Below are positions 34,262 through 42,288 of a stretch of DNA of 64,000 nt, one piece after another; the stretch's first letter is position 1, and the number at the start of each line of letters is the position of its first letter. Location: positions 560,933 through 624,932 of the forward strand of contig NZ_QJRG01000048.1 of assembly GCF_004025535.1 (NCBI RefSeq). Direction: 5' to 3'. The notes beneath the pieces are model-generated. The model made no database searches, was not told where the DNA came from, and saw nothing but the letters and a program-made list of their open reading frames with translations. A program made the translations under genes and the position numbers. Source of the stretch: Pseudomonas alkylphenolica (GTDB lineage Bacteria; Pseudomonadota; Gammaproteobacteria; Pseudomonadales; Pseudomonadaceae).

Positions 34262-34993
34262 TTACCAGCGTTCCATCCACGGCCGCAGGTCAAGTTCGAA
34301 GGTCCACGCGTCACGCGGCTGGGCGTGCAGGAACCAGTAGCTGTCGGCGATATGGGCAGGGTCAAGAATGCCATCCTCATCCTTGAGCGCATAGCGCTCG
34401 GGGAAGGTGTCGCGGATGAACGCGGTGTCGATGGCGCCATCGACCACGACATGGGCGACATGAATGTTACGCGGCCCCAGCTCTCGCGCCATGCTCTGCG
34501 CCAGCGCCCGGATGCCATGTTTGGCCCCGGCAAAGGCTGCAAAGCCCGCCGCACCGCGCAAGCCGGCCGTTGCGCCGGTGAACAGGATAGTGCCACGCTC
34601 CCGGGTGACCATGCGCCGGGCCACCGCCTGACTGGTCAGGAAGCCGGCAAAACAGGCCATTTCCCAGATTTTGAAATACTTGCGCGCGGTCTCTTCGAGA
34701 ATGCTGCAAGGCACATTGGCGCCAATGTTGAACACAAACGCCTCGATCGGGCCCAGGGTGCTTTCGATCTGTTCAACCAGCTCGACCACCTCCTCTTCCT
34801 TGCGCGCATCGGAGGCAAAGCCATGCGCCTCACCGCCCGCTGCCCGAATCTCGTCTACCAGCGGCTGCAGTTTGTCGGCACTGCGCCGGGTCACGCAGGC
34901 GATATAGCCTTCCCGGGCAAAGCGCTTGGCAATCGCGCCGCCGGTCGCATCCCCGGCCCCCACCACCAGTACCACTTTCTTGTTCTGTGTCAT
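34262..34993 (-). CDS. SDR-fold protein lacking catalytic Ser and Tyr
   Basis: A 243-residue short-chain-dehydrogenase fold. The nucleotide motif is G-A-G-D-A-T-G-G (12-19) rather than the usual T-G-x-x-x-G-x-G, followed by A-R-E-G. N-I-G-A-N matches the N-A-G motif. At the active site the usual Ser becomes Gly140/Ala141 and the Tyr of Y-x-x-x-K is Phe154 (F-A-G-A-K, Lys158 kept). Such Tyr-less members may bind a cofactor without normal redox chemistry. GGAG precedes ATG 34993. It diverges from a TetR gene. Confidence 0.85.
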   Translation of the reverse strand: MTQNKKVVLVVGAGDATGGAIAKRFAREGYIACVTRRSADKLQPLVDEIRAAGGEAHGFASDARKEEEVVELVEQIESTLGPIEAFVFNIGANVPCSILEETARKYFKIWEMACFAGFLTSQAVARRMVTRERGTILFTGATAGLRGAAGFAAFAGAKHGIRALAQSMARELGPRNIHVAHVVVDGAIDTAFIRDTFPERYALKDEDGILDPAHIADSYWFLHAQPRDAWTFELDLRPWMERW

Positions 34994-35008
34994 GCATCGC
35001 TCCATTGA

Positions 35009-35030
35009 TAAACGATCATTTAGTAAACGA
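35009..35030. promoter_or_regulatory. TAAACGA direct repeat in TetR/SDR gap
   Basis: TAAACGA appears at 35009-35015 and 35024-35030, 15 bases apart, in the 90-base gap between the divergent SDR and tetR genes. TetR proteins usually bind such spaces to control both genes, so this is a candidate operator. Confidence 0.45.
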
Positions 35031-35083
35031 ACGCTATGCTATGATCCACACTTCGTCAAGCCATCGATACGGAGCCTGTCGGC

Positions 35084-35638
35084 GTGCGTTACTCCACCAC
35101 CCACAAGGAACAAACCCGGCAGAAATTGCTGGAAAGCAGCGGTGCCCTGGCCAAGCGCGGCGGCTTCAATGCCACCGGGGTTGCCGGCCTGATGAAAGCC
35201 ATCGGCCTGACCGGTGGCGCCTTCTACAACCATTTTCCGTCCAAGGATGACCTGTTCACCGAAGTGGTACGCCGCGAACTGAGCCACAGCCCCATGGCCC
35301 AGCAACCCATGAATCCGCAGCGCCTGGAACGCTGTCTGGACCAGTACCTGAGCCTCGCCCACGTGCACAATCCCGAGGGCGGTTGCGCCATCCCGGCCCT
35401 GGGTGCCGAGATCGCCCAGGCGCCCATGGCGGTGCGTGAAGAGGCCGAACACTGGTTGCGCACCTTGCAGCACGCCTGGGCCGAAACCCTCGAAAGCCCC
35501 GCGCTGGCGTGGGCGCTGATCAGCCAATGTGTAGGGGCGCTGGTGATCGCCCGCATGCTGGCCAACGAGGACAGCCAACAGGAAGTCATCACTGCCTCCC
35601 GTGAGTTTCTTGCCGAGGCCCTGCATGAGCGTCGCTGA
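35084..35638 (+). CDS. TetR-family transcriptional regulator
   Basis: A 184-residue repressor. The N-terminal helix-turn-helix reads LLESSGALAKRGGFNATGVA, then K-A-I-G-L-T-G-G-A-F-Y-N-H-F-P-S-K-D-D-L-F, typical of TetR. The C-terminal ligand domain includes N-P-E-G-G-C-A-I-P-A-L-G-A-E, as in AcrR/YxaF-like regulators. It starts with GTG at 35084. It is divergent from the Tyr-less SDR and the isomerase, which it probably controls. Its 3' end overlaps the next gene. Confidence 0.9.
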   Translation: MRYSTTHKEQTRQKLLESSGALAKRGGFNATGVAGLMKAIGLTGGAFYNHFPSKDDLFTEVVRRELSHSPMAQQPMNPQRLERCLDQYLSLAHVHNPEGGCAIPALGAEIAQAPMAVREEAEHWLRTLQHAWAETLESPALAWALISQCVGALVIARMLANEDSQQEVITASREFLAEALHERR

Positions 35639-36221
35639 ACGGTGGTTGCTTGCCCTTGCCCTCCTCAGTGCCCCCCAGGCGTTCGCCGCCTGCCCGGTCG
35701 GACAGTACGAAATCTGCCTGGGCAGTTGCATCTGCTCGCCTATCGATCCCGGCCAGGCCGGGACCGTCCTCGATGACCTCGGTCGCATGGCCAGCAGCTC
35801 ACTGGCCATCGCCCTGCAACAGGCGCGTGACACCGCCGCGGCGGGTTCACTGCAACCGATCCCCCTGCACATCCGCGCCCAGCTCGAGCCCTACTACGAC
35901 TTTCAGGTGCTCGATGCCGCACGTTACAAGGTGGGGGACGAACAAGCGCTGGACAGTGCCAACGCCGTGCTGCAAAACCCCGACGTCAATGCCGTGACCC
36001 TGATCGACATCATCGTCTTTCGCCATGCCGAAGATGCCGAGGAAAATGTCGCGCTCTGGGCCCACGAACTCCATCACGTCCAGCAGTACCAGCAATGGGG
36101 CGTCGAGGAATTTGCCCGGCGTTACTCGCGTGACTTCGATGCGGTCGAGGCACCGGCCTACGAGATCCAGAGCAAAGTCAGCAAGGCCCTGCGTGAACGG
36201 TCTTCCGGCCAGGCACGCTGA
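35625..36221 (+). CDS. DUF4157-like exported protein with HExxH-type motif
   Basis: A 198-residue protein with a signal peptide (LLALALLSAPQAFA). Cysteines at the start of the mature part (C-P-V-G, E-I-C-L-G-S-C-I-C) could form disulfides. The A-L-W-A-H-E-L-H-H-V-Q-Q-Y-Q segment (around residue 145) is the H-E-L-x-H-V-x-Q box of DUF4157 proteins, a metallopeptidase-like family found with extracellular contractile systems but also alone. No contractile system is present. It overlaps the TetR gene end by 14 bases, so the two are probably co-transcribed. Confidence 0.75.
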   Translation: MSVAERWLLALALLSAPQAFAACPVGQYEICLGSCICSPIDPGQAGTVLDDLGRMASSSLAIALQQARDTAAAGSLQPIPLHIRAQLEPYYDFQVLDAARYKVGDEQALDSANAVLQNPDVNAVTLIDIIVFRHAEDAEENVALWAHELHHVQQYQQWGVEEFARRYSRDFDAVEAPAYEIQSKVSKALRERSSGQAR

Positions 36222-36316
36222 ACTAGACTTATATATTGCCCCACGAAAAATGGCCCGAGGTCGTCGCTGCCGGTGGCGACCCCGTTGACGTTGGACTTCT
36301 TGCAGGAGAACACGCA

Positions 36317-37366
36317 ATGGACGAAGCCAAGCTGAATGACTTCATGGGAAAGCTGGTCAACGACATGGGCGCCGCCGCCCTGCTGGCCAACCTCATTCTC
36401 GGCGATGAACTGGGCCTGTACCGGGCTATGGCCGACAGCCAGTTCATCACCCCCGAAACGCTCGCAGAAAAGACCGGCTGCAACGCCCGGTTGCTACGCG
36501 AATGGCTCAGTGCCCAGGCAGCATCGGGCTACATGGAACATCAGGACGGACGCTTCCGCCTGCCCGAAGAGCAGGCCCTGGCCCTGGCCATCGAAGACTC
36601 TCCGGTGTATGTCGCTGGTGGGGCCTCGGTCATCGCCGCCCTGTATCACGACAAAGACAAACTGGTGGCGGCCATGCGCGGCGACGGCGCCCTGCCCTGG
36701 GGTGACCACCACCCCTGCATGTTCAGCGGCACCGAGCGCTTCTTCCGCCCCGGCTATCGCGCCCACCTGGTCGCCGAATGGCTGCCGACCCTGACCGGAG
36801 CCGTCGGCAAGCTGCAAGCAGGCGCCAAAGTCGCCGACGTTGGCTGCGGCCACGGCGCATCGACCGTGATCATGGCGCAGGCCTTCCCGGCATCGACGTT
36901 TTATGGATACGACTACCACGCGCCCTCGATTACAGTATCGAGCCAGCGCGCCGTTGAAGGCGGGGTGGCCGGACGCACGCAGTTCATCCAGGCCAGCGCC
37001 AAAGACTTTCCGGGCCGCGACTTTGACCTGATCTGCTACTTCGATTGCCTGCATGACATGGGCGACCCGGTCGGTGCTGCCCGCCATGCGTTCGACGCGC
37101 TCAAGGCCGATGGTTCGGTGTTGCTGGTCGAGCCCTTTGCCCATGACAGCCTGGATGAAAACAGCACGCCGGTGGGCCGCCTGTTCTATGCCGCCTCGAC
37201 CTTTATTTGCACGCCCAACTCGCTGTCCCAGGAAGTTGGCCTGGGGCTGGGGGCACAAGCAGGAGAAGCTCGGCTGCGTGCCGTGTTCGAGCAGGCCGGC
37301 TTCAAACACTTTCGCCGCGCGACCGAGACACCCTTCAACCTGATACTCGAAGCCCGCAAGCAGTAA
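36317..37366 (+). CDS. Class I SAM-dependent methyltransferase
   Basis: A 349-residue protein. The N-terminal 90 residues form a winged-helix dimerisation domain (L-A-E-K-T-G-C-N-A-R-L-L-R-E-W-L). The methyltransferase core starts at A-D-V-G-C-G-H-G-A-S-T-V (motif I), with C-Y-F-D-C-L-H-D-M-G-D as motif II/III. This layout resembles small-molecule methyltransferases such as those acting on phenols or quinones. AGGAG lies 10 bases before ATG 36317. Confidence 0.88.
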   Translation: MDEAKLNDFMGKLVNDMGAAALLANLILGDELGLYRAMADSQFITPETLAEKTGCNARLLREWLSAQAASGYMEHQDGRFRLPEEQALALAIEDSPVYVAGGASVIAALYHDKDKLVAAMRGDGALPWGDHHPCMFSGTERFFRPGYRAHLVAEWLPTLTGAVGKLQAGAKVADVGCGHGASTVIMAQAFPASTFYGYDYHAPSITVSSQRAVEGGVAGRTQFIQASAKDFPGRDFDLICYFDCLHDMGDPVGAARHAFDALKADGSVLLVEPFAHDSLDENSTPVGRLFYAASTFICTPNSLSQEVGLGLGAQAGEARLRAVFEQAGFKHFRRATETPFNLILEARKQ

Positions 37367-37400
37367 CCCGTGTTGTGCTGATCGTTCAGGTCATCGCGAA

Positions 37401-37446
37401 CAGCGCCGATCGCGGGACAATTCAGGTAGTTGTCCCGCGACCGCTG
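37401..37446 (+). repeat. Long perfect hairpin after the methyltransferase gene
   Basis: CGCGGGACAA (37411-37420) pairs with TTGTCCCGCG (37430-37439), with further CAGCG/CGCTG pairing outside. No T-tract follows. It could be an mRNA-end structure or a single REP-like element. Confidence 0.5.
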
Positions 37447-37523
37447 GCATACGCGGCGTTGACGTCAGCCCCTCACTCACCCAAGCTGACGCTTCTGCCC
37501 GTCGCTTGTTCCCGGATTCACCC

Positions 37524-38579
37524 ATGTCCAAACCGCGCCAACTCACCCTTGTCAGCCTGACCTTGCTCGTCATCCTGGGGCTTGGGGCGTATTTCCTGCG
37601 CGACAACAATCCCCCGCCTACACCTGCCCTGACGCTCTCCTACGCCAAGGCCCTGGCGATGGCGCACAATGGCCAGCCAGGTGCCGCCAGGGTGCTCTAC
37701 CAGCAACTGGCACGCACTGACCTTTCCGCGATCCGTCGCGCGGGGCTTTATGCCGAGCTGCCCAACTACCCTTCACCATTGGCGCTGAAACTGGCCAGCC
37801 AGGATTTAAAGCATACCGACCCGCTGGTTCGTCGCGCAGCCATCGCCAGCATTCAGGCGATGCTGCCCGGCGCCCAGCGCAGCCTCGTGCTCGGCCCCTT
37901 GCTCGATGACGAGGACCCGCAGGTGCGCTTTGCCGTGGTCGATGCGCTGCTGGGCCTGGGGCCGGACGAAATCGGTCTGTATTTCGGCCCGTTGCAGCAT
38001 GTGCTGGAACAGTATCAGCACGTGCTCGTGCAACAGCCGGACGACCCGACAGCCCAGTTGCACCTGGCCCGGCTTTATCTGCATGAGAACAATTTCAAGG
38101 ATGCGGCCGCAGCTCTGGAGCAAACCCTGAAACTGGACCCGGACAACCTGCAAGCGCTGGCCGTGAAGGTCGAGTTGCTGGAGCGTCAAAACCAGACCGA
38201 CGCCTCGCGCCAGGTGCTGGCCAACGCCCTGCAGCTGCAACCTGACTCGGCCTTTTTGCAATACGAACTGGGGCGCTGGTTACTGCGCCATGACCAGGAG
38301 GAGTATGCACTGCTGGCGTTCGCCCGCGCCCTGGAGCTGGAGCCGGACAATGCCGAATACAGCTACACCTTGGCTACCAGCCTGCACCAACTCGATCAGA
38401 TCGAGCCGGCGCAAAAACAGCTCGAAGCGCTTGTCGACCGTGAACCGGCCAACCGCAAGGCCAGGGTGCTGTTGATCGAGTACTGGAAGGAAACCGGTCA
38501 GATGCAGAATGTACAGGTGCTGCTGGCACAGCTCGAACAGCTCAACCCCGACGACCCGCTGGTACAGCAAGGTCTCTAA
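37524..38579 (+). CDS. Membrane-anchored TPR protein
   Basis: A 351-residue protein with an N-terminal membrane anchor (LVSLTLLVILGLGAYFL). Residues about 85-150 look like HEAT-type repeats (D-P-L-V-R-R-A-A-I-A-S-I, D-P-Q-V-R-F-A-V-V-D-A-L). From 170 on are tetratricopeptide repeats (A-Q-L-H-L-A-R-L-Y, L-D-P-D-N-L-Q-A-L-A, L-E-P-D-N-A-E-Y-S-Y-T-L-A). Such proteins scaffold complexes in the periplasm. In related denitrifiers TPR/HEAT proteins of this type sit beside cytochrome c-maturation or perchlorate genes, but none is here. The partner is unknown. Confidence 0.8.
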   Translation: MSKPRQLTLVSLTLLVILGLGAYFLRDNNPPPTPALTLSYAKALAMAHNGQPGAARVLYQQLARTDLSAIRRAGLYAELPNYPSPLALKLASQDLKHTDPLVRRAAIASIQAMLPGAQRSLVLGPLLDDEDPQVRFAVVDALLGLGPDEIGLYFGPLQHVLEQYQHVLVQQPDDPTAQLHLARLYLHENNFKDAAAALEQTLKLDPDNLQALAVKVELLERQNQTDASRQVLANALQLQPDSAFLQYELGRWLLRHDQEEYALLAFARALELEPDNAEYSYTLATSLHQLDQIEPAQKQLEALVDREPANRKARVLLIEYWKETGQMQNVQVLLAQLEQLNPDDPLVQQGL

Positions 38580-38627
38580 AGGCGCACCTGCTCATTAGCA
38601 ATGCCCGGTTGTAACGTCTTCGAAAAG

Positions 38628-39086
38628 CTAAACCCCGATGTCTTCGTTCCAGAGTTCAGGTCGGGCCTGGATAAATGCTTGCATCATGCTGATGCAATCA
38701 GCATTGTGCAGCACTTGCAGCGTTACACCGCGGGACTGCAACAACGCTTCTTCACCGAGGAAGGTCTGGTTTTCACCGACGATCACCCGCTTGATCCCAT
38801 ATAACAGGATCGCCCCACTGCACATCGCGCAGGGCGACAAGGTGGTGTATAGCGTTGAATCGGCATAGACCGACGCCGGCTGCCGCCCGGCGTTTTCCAG
38901 CGCATCCATTTCACCATGCAAAATGGCGCTGCCCGACTGCACCCGTCGGTTGTGTCCGCGACCGATGATGTTCCCCTGGTGCACCAACACCGAGCCAATG
39001 GGAATGCCACCCTCCTCCAGCCCCTTGCGCGCTTCGTCAATGGCCGCCTGCATGAATTCGTCCGTTGCTACTGTGGCGCTGCTCAT
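38628..39086 (-). CDS. Nucleoside/cytosine deaminase family protein
   Basis: A 152-residue zinc-dependent deaminase. L-H-G-E-M-D-A-L carries the His ligand and catalytic Glu; S-P-C-A-M-C-S-G-A the two Cys ligands. G-S-V-L-V-H and the C-terminal W-N-E-D-I-G-V resemble yeast-type cytosine deaminases and guanine/tRNA-adenosine deaminases. D-A-L-E-N-A after the E suggests the cytosine deaminase-like branch. It stands alone, convergent with the TPR gene. Confidence 0.88.
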   Translation of the reverse strand: MSSATVATDEFMQAAIDEARKGLEEGGIPIGSVLVHQGNIIGRGHNRRVQSGSAILHGEMDALENAGRQPASVYADSTLYTTLSPCAMCSGAILLYGIKRVIVGENQTFLGEEALLQSRGVTLQVLHNADCISMMQAFIQARPELWNEDIGV

Positions 39087-39233
39087 TGGCAGTCAACTCC
39101 TGTGCCATGGGATCCACCAAGGCTAGCATAGCGCCAGCAAAGAATGGCATCTCACGCCAGCACTACTATGCTGTAGGGGTTTTCCTTGGCGATCCGGGCA
39201 GGCCGGGTCCGTTCCAGTGAAGGGAGCCTGGTG

Positions 39234-39935
39234 ATGAGCAAGAAAATGCTGGTGGTTTTGACCAATACGGCAAAGTACCCCACGCTCAAGCGCGCCACCG
39301 GCCTTTGGCTCGGTGAGGCCGTGCATTTCGTCGAAAAAGTCCAGAAGGCCGGTTATACGGTCGACTACGTCAGCCCGGCCGGCGGCTATGTACCCGTCGA
39401 CCCTCATAGCCTGAGCATGGCCAAGGACATTGACTGGGACTGGTACAACGACAAGGCCTTCATGAACCGCCTGGGTAAAACCCTGAGCCCGGGCCAGGTC
39501 AAGGCCCAGGAGTATGTGGCGATCTACTATGCCGGTGGCCACGGCGTCATCTGGGACTTTCCGGATAACACCGGCTTACAGGAACTGGCGCGTAGAATTT
39601 TCGAGGCCGGTGGTGTGGTCGCCTCGGTGTGCCATGGCGCTGTAGGGTTGCTCAACATCAAACTCAGTGATAACACCCTGCTGGTAAAAGATCGGGAAGT
39701 GACCGGGTTCTCCAACATAGAGGAACAATTGGCTGAACTGGACAAGGTCGTACCCTATCTGACCGAAACCGAATTGAGTGCTCGTGGCGGTCTGTACAGC
39801 AAGGCTGAAGACCCCTGGCAGGAGTTTGCCATCAGCGACCAGAAGGAAGGCCGTCTGATCACCGGGCAAAACCCGGCCTCAGGCGGTAAAGTCGCAGAAC
39901 TGGTGATCAAGGCATTGGCTGCCAGCACGCCGTGA
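39234..39935 (+). CDS. DJ-1/PfpI-family protein
   Basis: A 233-residue class I glutamine amidotransferase-like protein. The nucleophile elbow is V-A-S-V-C-H-G-A-V-G (Cys near 127) with I-Y-Y-A-G-G-H-G before it. The T-G-L-W-L-G-E-A-V-H-F start and the late A-I-S-D-Q-K-E-G-R-L-I-T-G-Q-N-P match the Hsp31/glyoxalase III-like branch. These enzymes detoxify methylglyoxal or repair glycated proteins. AAGGGAG precedes ATG 39234. Confidence 0.88.
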   Translation: MSKKMLVVLTNTAKYPTLKRATGLWLGEAVHFVEKVQKAGYTVDYVSPAGGYVPVDPHSLSMAKDIDWDWYNDKAFMNRLGKTLSPGQVKAQEYVAIYYAGGHGVIWDFPDNTGLQELARRIFEAGGVVASVCHGAVGLLNIKLSDNTLLVKDREVTGFSNIEEQLAELDKVVPYLTETELSARGGLYSKAEDPWQEFAISDQKEGRLITGQNPASGGKVAELVIKALAASTP

Positions 39936-40042
39936 TCCCGACCTCAATCTGAAGGGGACTACAGCAGCCTGCAATAACACTTACAGGCACCTCAGACTGA
40001 CTTCTCTATGCTGACCCTCCGTTTAGCATAGAGACCGTCACC

Positions 40043-40837
40043 ATGGTTCCAAACACCCACGCCGGACGTAGCCTGATCGAATTTATGGTTACCCTGCTGA
40101 TCGGCTTGGCACCGGTCGTTTGTGGCTTGCTTGTACTGTCCTTTCAGGTTGATCGCAAACAGCAAGAGACGATCGAGGTCACCTCTCGGGAAGCGATCTA
40201 CAGCATCGACAGGACTATCCAATCCTTGCATGAAACCACCAGTCACGCGCTCTGGCTGGCTGGCAGGCCCTGCGAAGAGGTGTTGCCCGAACTGCGCCAT
40301 GAAGTAGTCAAACAGCCCAACGTCCGCAGCCTGGCGCTGGAGCAGCAAGGAAACATTTTTTGCAGCACGTTGTATGGTGCAACTGATATTACCTTCGGCC
40401 AGGGTGATTTCATCAACGGCCGACTGCGCGTGGACCCCGGCAGCCCGGCGACTCCGGGGTCGGCGATCTTGTTGTATCGTCTGCAATCCGCGCCTCATGG
40501 CGCAATTGCGGTGGCTAACCTCAAGATCCTGCAGGATGAGTTGCTCGGGTTTCAGAACGCGGTGGTACTGACCCTGCAGTTTGGTGAACGGTATGTATGG
40601 GCTACAGGTCATGGTGACTGGATGCAGTTGCCCAACCAGGAAGAAAACACCCTGAAGCTCGACTCCGAACGCTTTGGCTATACCGTCCATGCCGGCTACG
40701 CCGCCGGTGAGTCGTGGAGTGTCATCCGCCAGGCCATGCACCGGACCCTACCGTCACTGCTGCTGGTGGGCATCATGACCTCGGCTGCTGGGTACTGGGG
40801 GCTGTTCCGCAGAAGCCGGAGTCGTTCCACTGAGTAA
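40043..40837 (+). CDS. CSS-motif membrane sensor lacking an EAL domain
   Basis: A 264-residue protein: an N-terminal helix (F-M-V-T-L-L-I-G-L-A-P-V-V-C-G-L-L-V), a periplasmic domain with A-G-R-P-C-E-E and I-F-C-S-T-L-Y-G, and a C-terminal helix (L-P-S-L-L-L-V-G-I-M-T-S-A). The C-S-x pair matches the redox-sensing CSS domain of PdeB/C/D-type proteins. Ordinary members continue into an EAL phosphodiesterase; this one stops 13 residues after the second helix. A terminator follows, so it is natural in length here and not cut by a frameshift in view. Confidence 0.8.
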   Translation: MVPNTHAGRSLIEFMVTLLIGLAPVVCGLLVLSFQVDRKQQETIEVTSREAIYSIDRTIQSLHETTSHALWLAGRPCEEVLPELRHEVVKQPNVRSLALEQQGNIFCSTLYGATDITFGQGDFINGRLRVDPGSPATPGSAILLYRLQSAPHGAIAVANLKILQDELLGFQNAVVLTLQFGERYVWATGHGDWMQLPNQEENTLKLDSERFGYTVHAGYAAGESWSVIRQAMHRTLPSLLLVGIMTSAAGYWGLFRRSRSRSTE

Positions 40838-40851
40838 CACTGAGTGCACAA

Positions 40852-40889
40852 CCAAAAAAGGCCATTGAGTGGGTGCTCAATGGCCTTTT
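40852..40889. terminator. Bidirectional terminator between CSS gene and hppD
   Basis: GGCCATTGAG (40860-40869) pairs with CTCAATGGCC (40876-40885). It has a run of A before and T after, so it serves both convergent genes. Confidence 0.9.
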
Positions 40890-40906
40890 GATTTACCGCG
40901 AACGGG

Positions 40907-41983
40907 TTACTCGACGTTCAGTACGCCGCGACGCACCTGGTCACGCTCGATGGACTCGAACAGCGCCTTGAAGTTGCCCTCGCCAAAGCCATCATCGCCC
41001 TTACGCTGGATGAACTCGAAGAACACCGGGCCCATCAGGGTTTCAGAGAAGATCTGCAGCAACAGGCGTTTGTCGTCAGGCTGCGAAGAGCCGTCAAGCA
41101 GAATGCCCCGTGCCTGCAATTCATTTACCGGCTCGCCATGGCCTGGCAGTCGGCCCTCGAGCATTTCGTAGTAGGTGTCTGGCGGCGCGGTCATGAAGCG
41201 CATACCCATCTTCTTCAACGCGTCCCAGCTCTTGAGCAGGTCGTCACACAGGAAGGCGACGTGCTGGATGCCCTCGCCGTTGAACTGCATCAGGAACTCT
41301 TCGATCTGCCCGGCGCCCTTGGACGACTCTTCGTTCAACGGAATACGGATCATGCCGTCGGGTGCGGTCATGGCCTTGGAGGTCAGGCCGGTGTATTCAC
41401 CCTTGATGTCGAAGTAGCGAATCTCACGGAAGTTGAACAGCTTCTCGTAGAACGCCGCCCAATACGCCATGCGCCCGCGGTACACGTTGTGGGTCAGGTG
41501 GTCGATGACCTTCAGGCCCGCGCCAACGGGGTGGCGATCAACACCTTCGATAAAGTTGAAGTCGATGTCATAGATCGAACTGCCTTCCTCGAAACGGTCG
41601 ATCAGGTACAGTGGCGCGCCACCGATACCCTTGATGGCCGGCAAGCGCAGCTCCATCGGACCGGTTTCGATCTCTACCGGCTGCGCACCCAGCTCCAGGG
41701 CGCGCGCATAAGCCTCGTGGGCATTGCGCACACGGAACGCCATACCGCAGACGGACGGCCCGTGCTCGGCGGCAAAGTACGAAGCAATGCTTTTCGGTTC
41801 GTTGTTCAGGATCAGGTTGATGCCACCCTGGCGGTACAGGTGCACATCTTTGGAACGGTGGGTAGCCACCTTGGTGAAGCCCATGATCTGGAAGATCGGC
41901 TCCAGCGCACCCGGCGTCGGGGACGCGAATTCGATGAATTCAAAGCCCATCAGGCCCATCGGGTTTTCAAAAATGTCGGCCAT
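40907..41983 (-). CDS. hppD: 4-hydroxyphenylpyruvate dioxygenase
   Basis: A 358-residue non-heme iron enzyme with two VOC-type domains. Iron ligands are expected in D-H-L-T-H-N-V (His), I-Q-H-V-A-F-L (His) and V-F-F-E-F-I-Q-R-K-G (Glu). It converts 4-hydroxyphenylpyruvate to homogentisate in tyrosine breakdown. Its N-terminal part starts MADIFENPMGLMGFEFIEFA, as in Pseudomonas. No homogentisate genes are adjacent, as is usual in the genus. Confidence 0.95.
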   Translation of the reverse strand: MADIFENPMGLMGFEFIEFASPTPGALEPIFQIMGFTKVATHRSKDVHLYRQGGINLILNNEPKSIASYFAAEHGPSVCGMAFRVRNAHEAYARALELGAQPVEIETGPMELRLPAIKGIGGAPLYLIDRFEEGSSIYDIDFNFIEGVDRHPVGAGLKVIDHLTHNVYRGRMAYWAAFYEKLFNFREIRYFDIKGEYTGLTSKAMTAPDGMIRIPLNEESSKGAGQIEEFLMQFNGEGIQHVAFLCDDLLKSWDALKKMGMRFMTAPPDTYYEMLEGRLPGHGEPVNELQARGILLDGSSQPDDKRLLLQIFSETLMGPVFFEFIQRKGDDGFGEGNFKALFESIERDQVRRGVLNVE

Positions 41984-42288
41984 GCTCGTTACCTCATCAT
42001 CAATGCGCTAAAAACGGAAACTACTTGCTATCGATGGCGAGCGAATGGCGGCGCGCAGGAAATGCCCCTCACACTGCGTGCGAGGAAGTCTCCGTAGATC
42101 AGCTTGAACCCATGACACTTCATATGGACCCATTCCCGGCGGGTTGATTCCACAGTGGCGTGGAACCTTATTATTGTATGCGTAAGGCGATTCTACAGTG
42201 CGTAATCAAATTTGTCGCACGTTTAGTGCAGGCACAAATCCGACGTACGGCTATTCTCTGCTCAGCTGCTCTATTCAGGTTAGTCCTC
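41984..42288. promoter_or_regulatory. Divergent intergenic region hppD / EAL gene
   Basis: About 305 bases. No gene is seen; promoters of both genes should be here. The stretch 42170-42240 is relatively AT-rich, with no palindrome that stands out. Confidence 0.45.

Noticed and set aside
37401..37446. Rho-independent terminator after the methyltransferase gene
   Set aside because: The stem is perfect but no T-tract follows; listed as a hairpin only.
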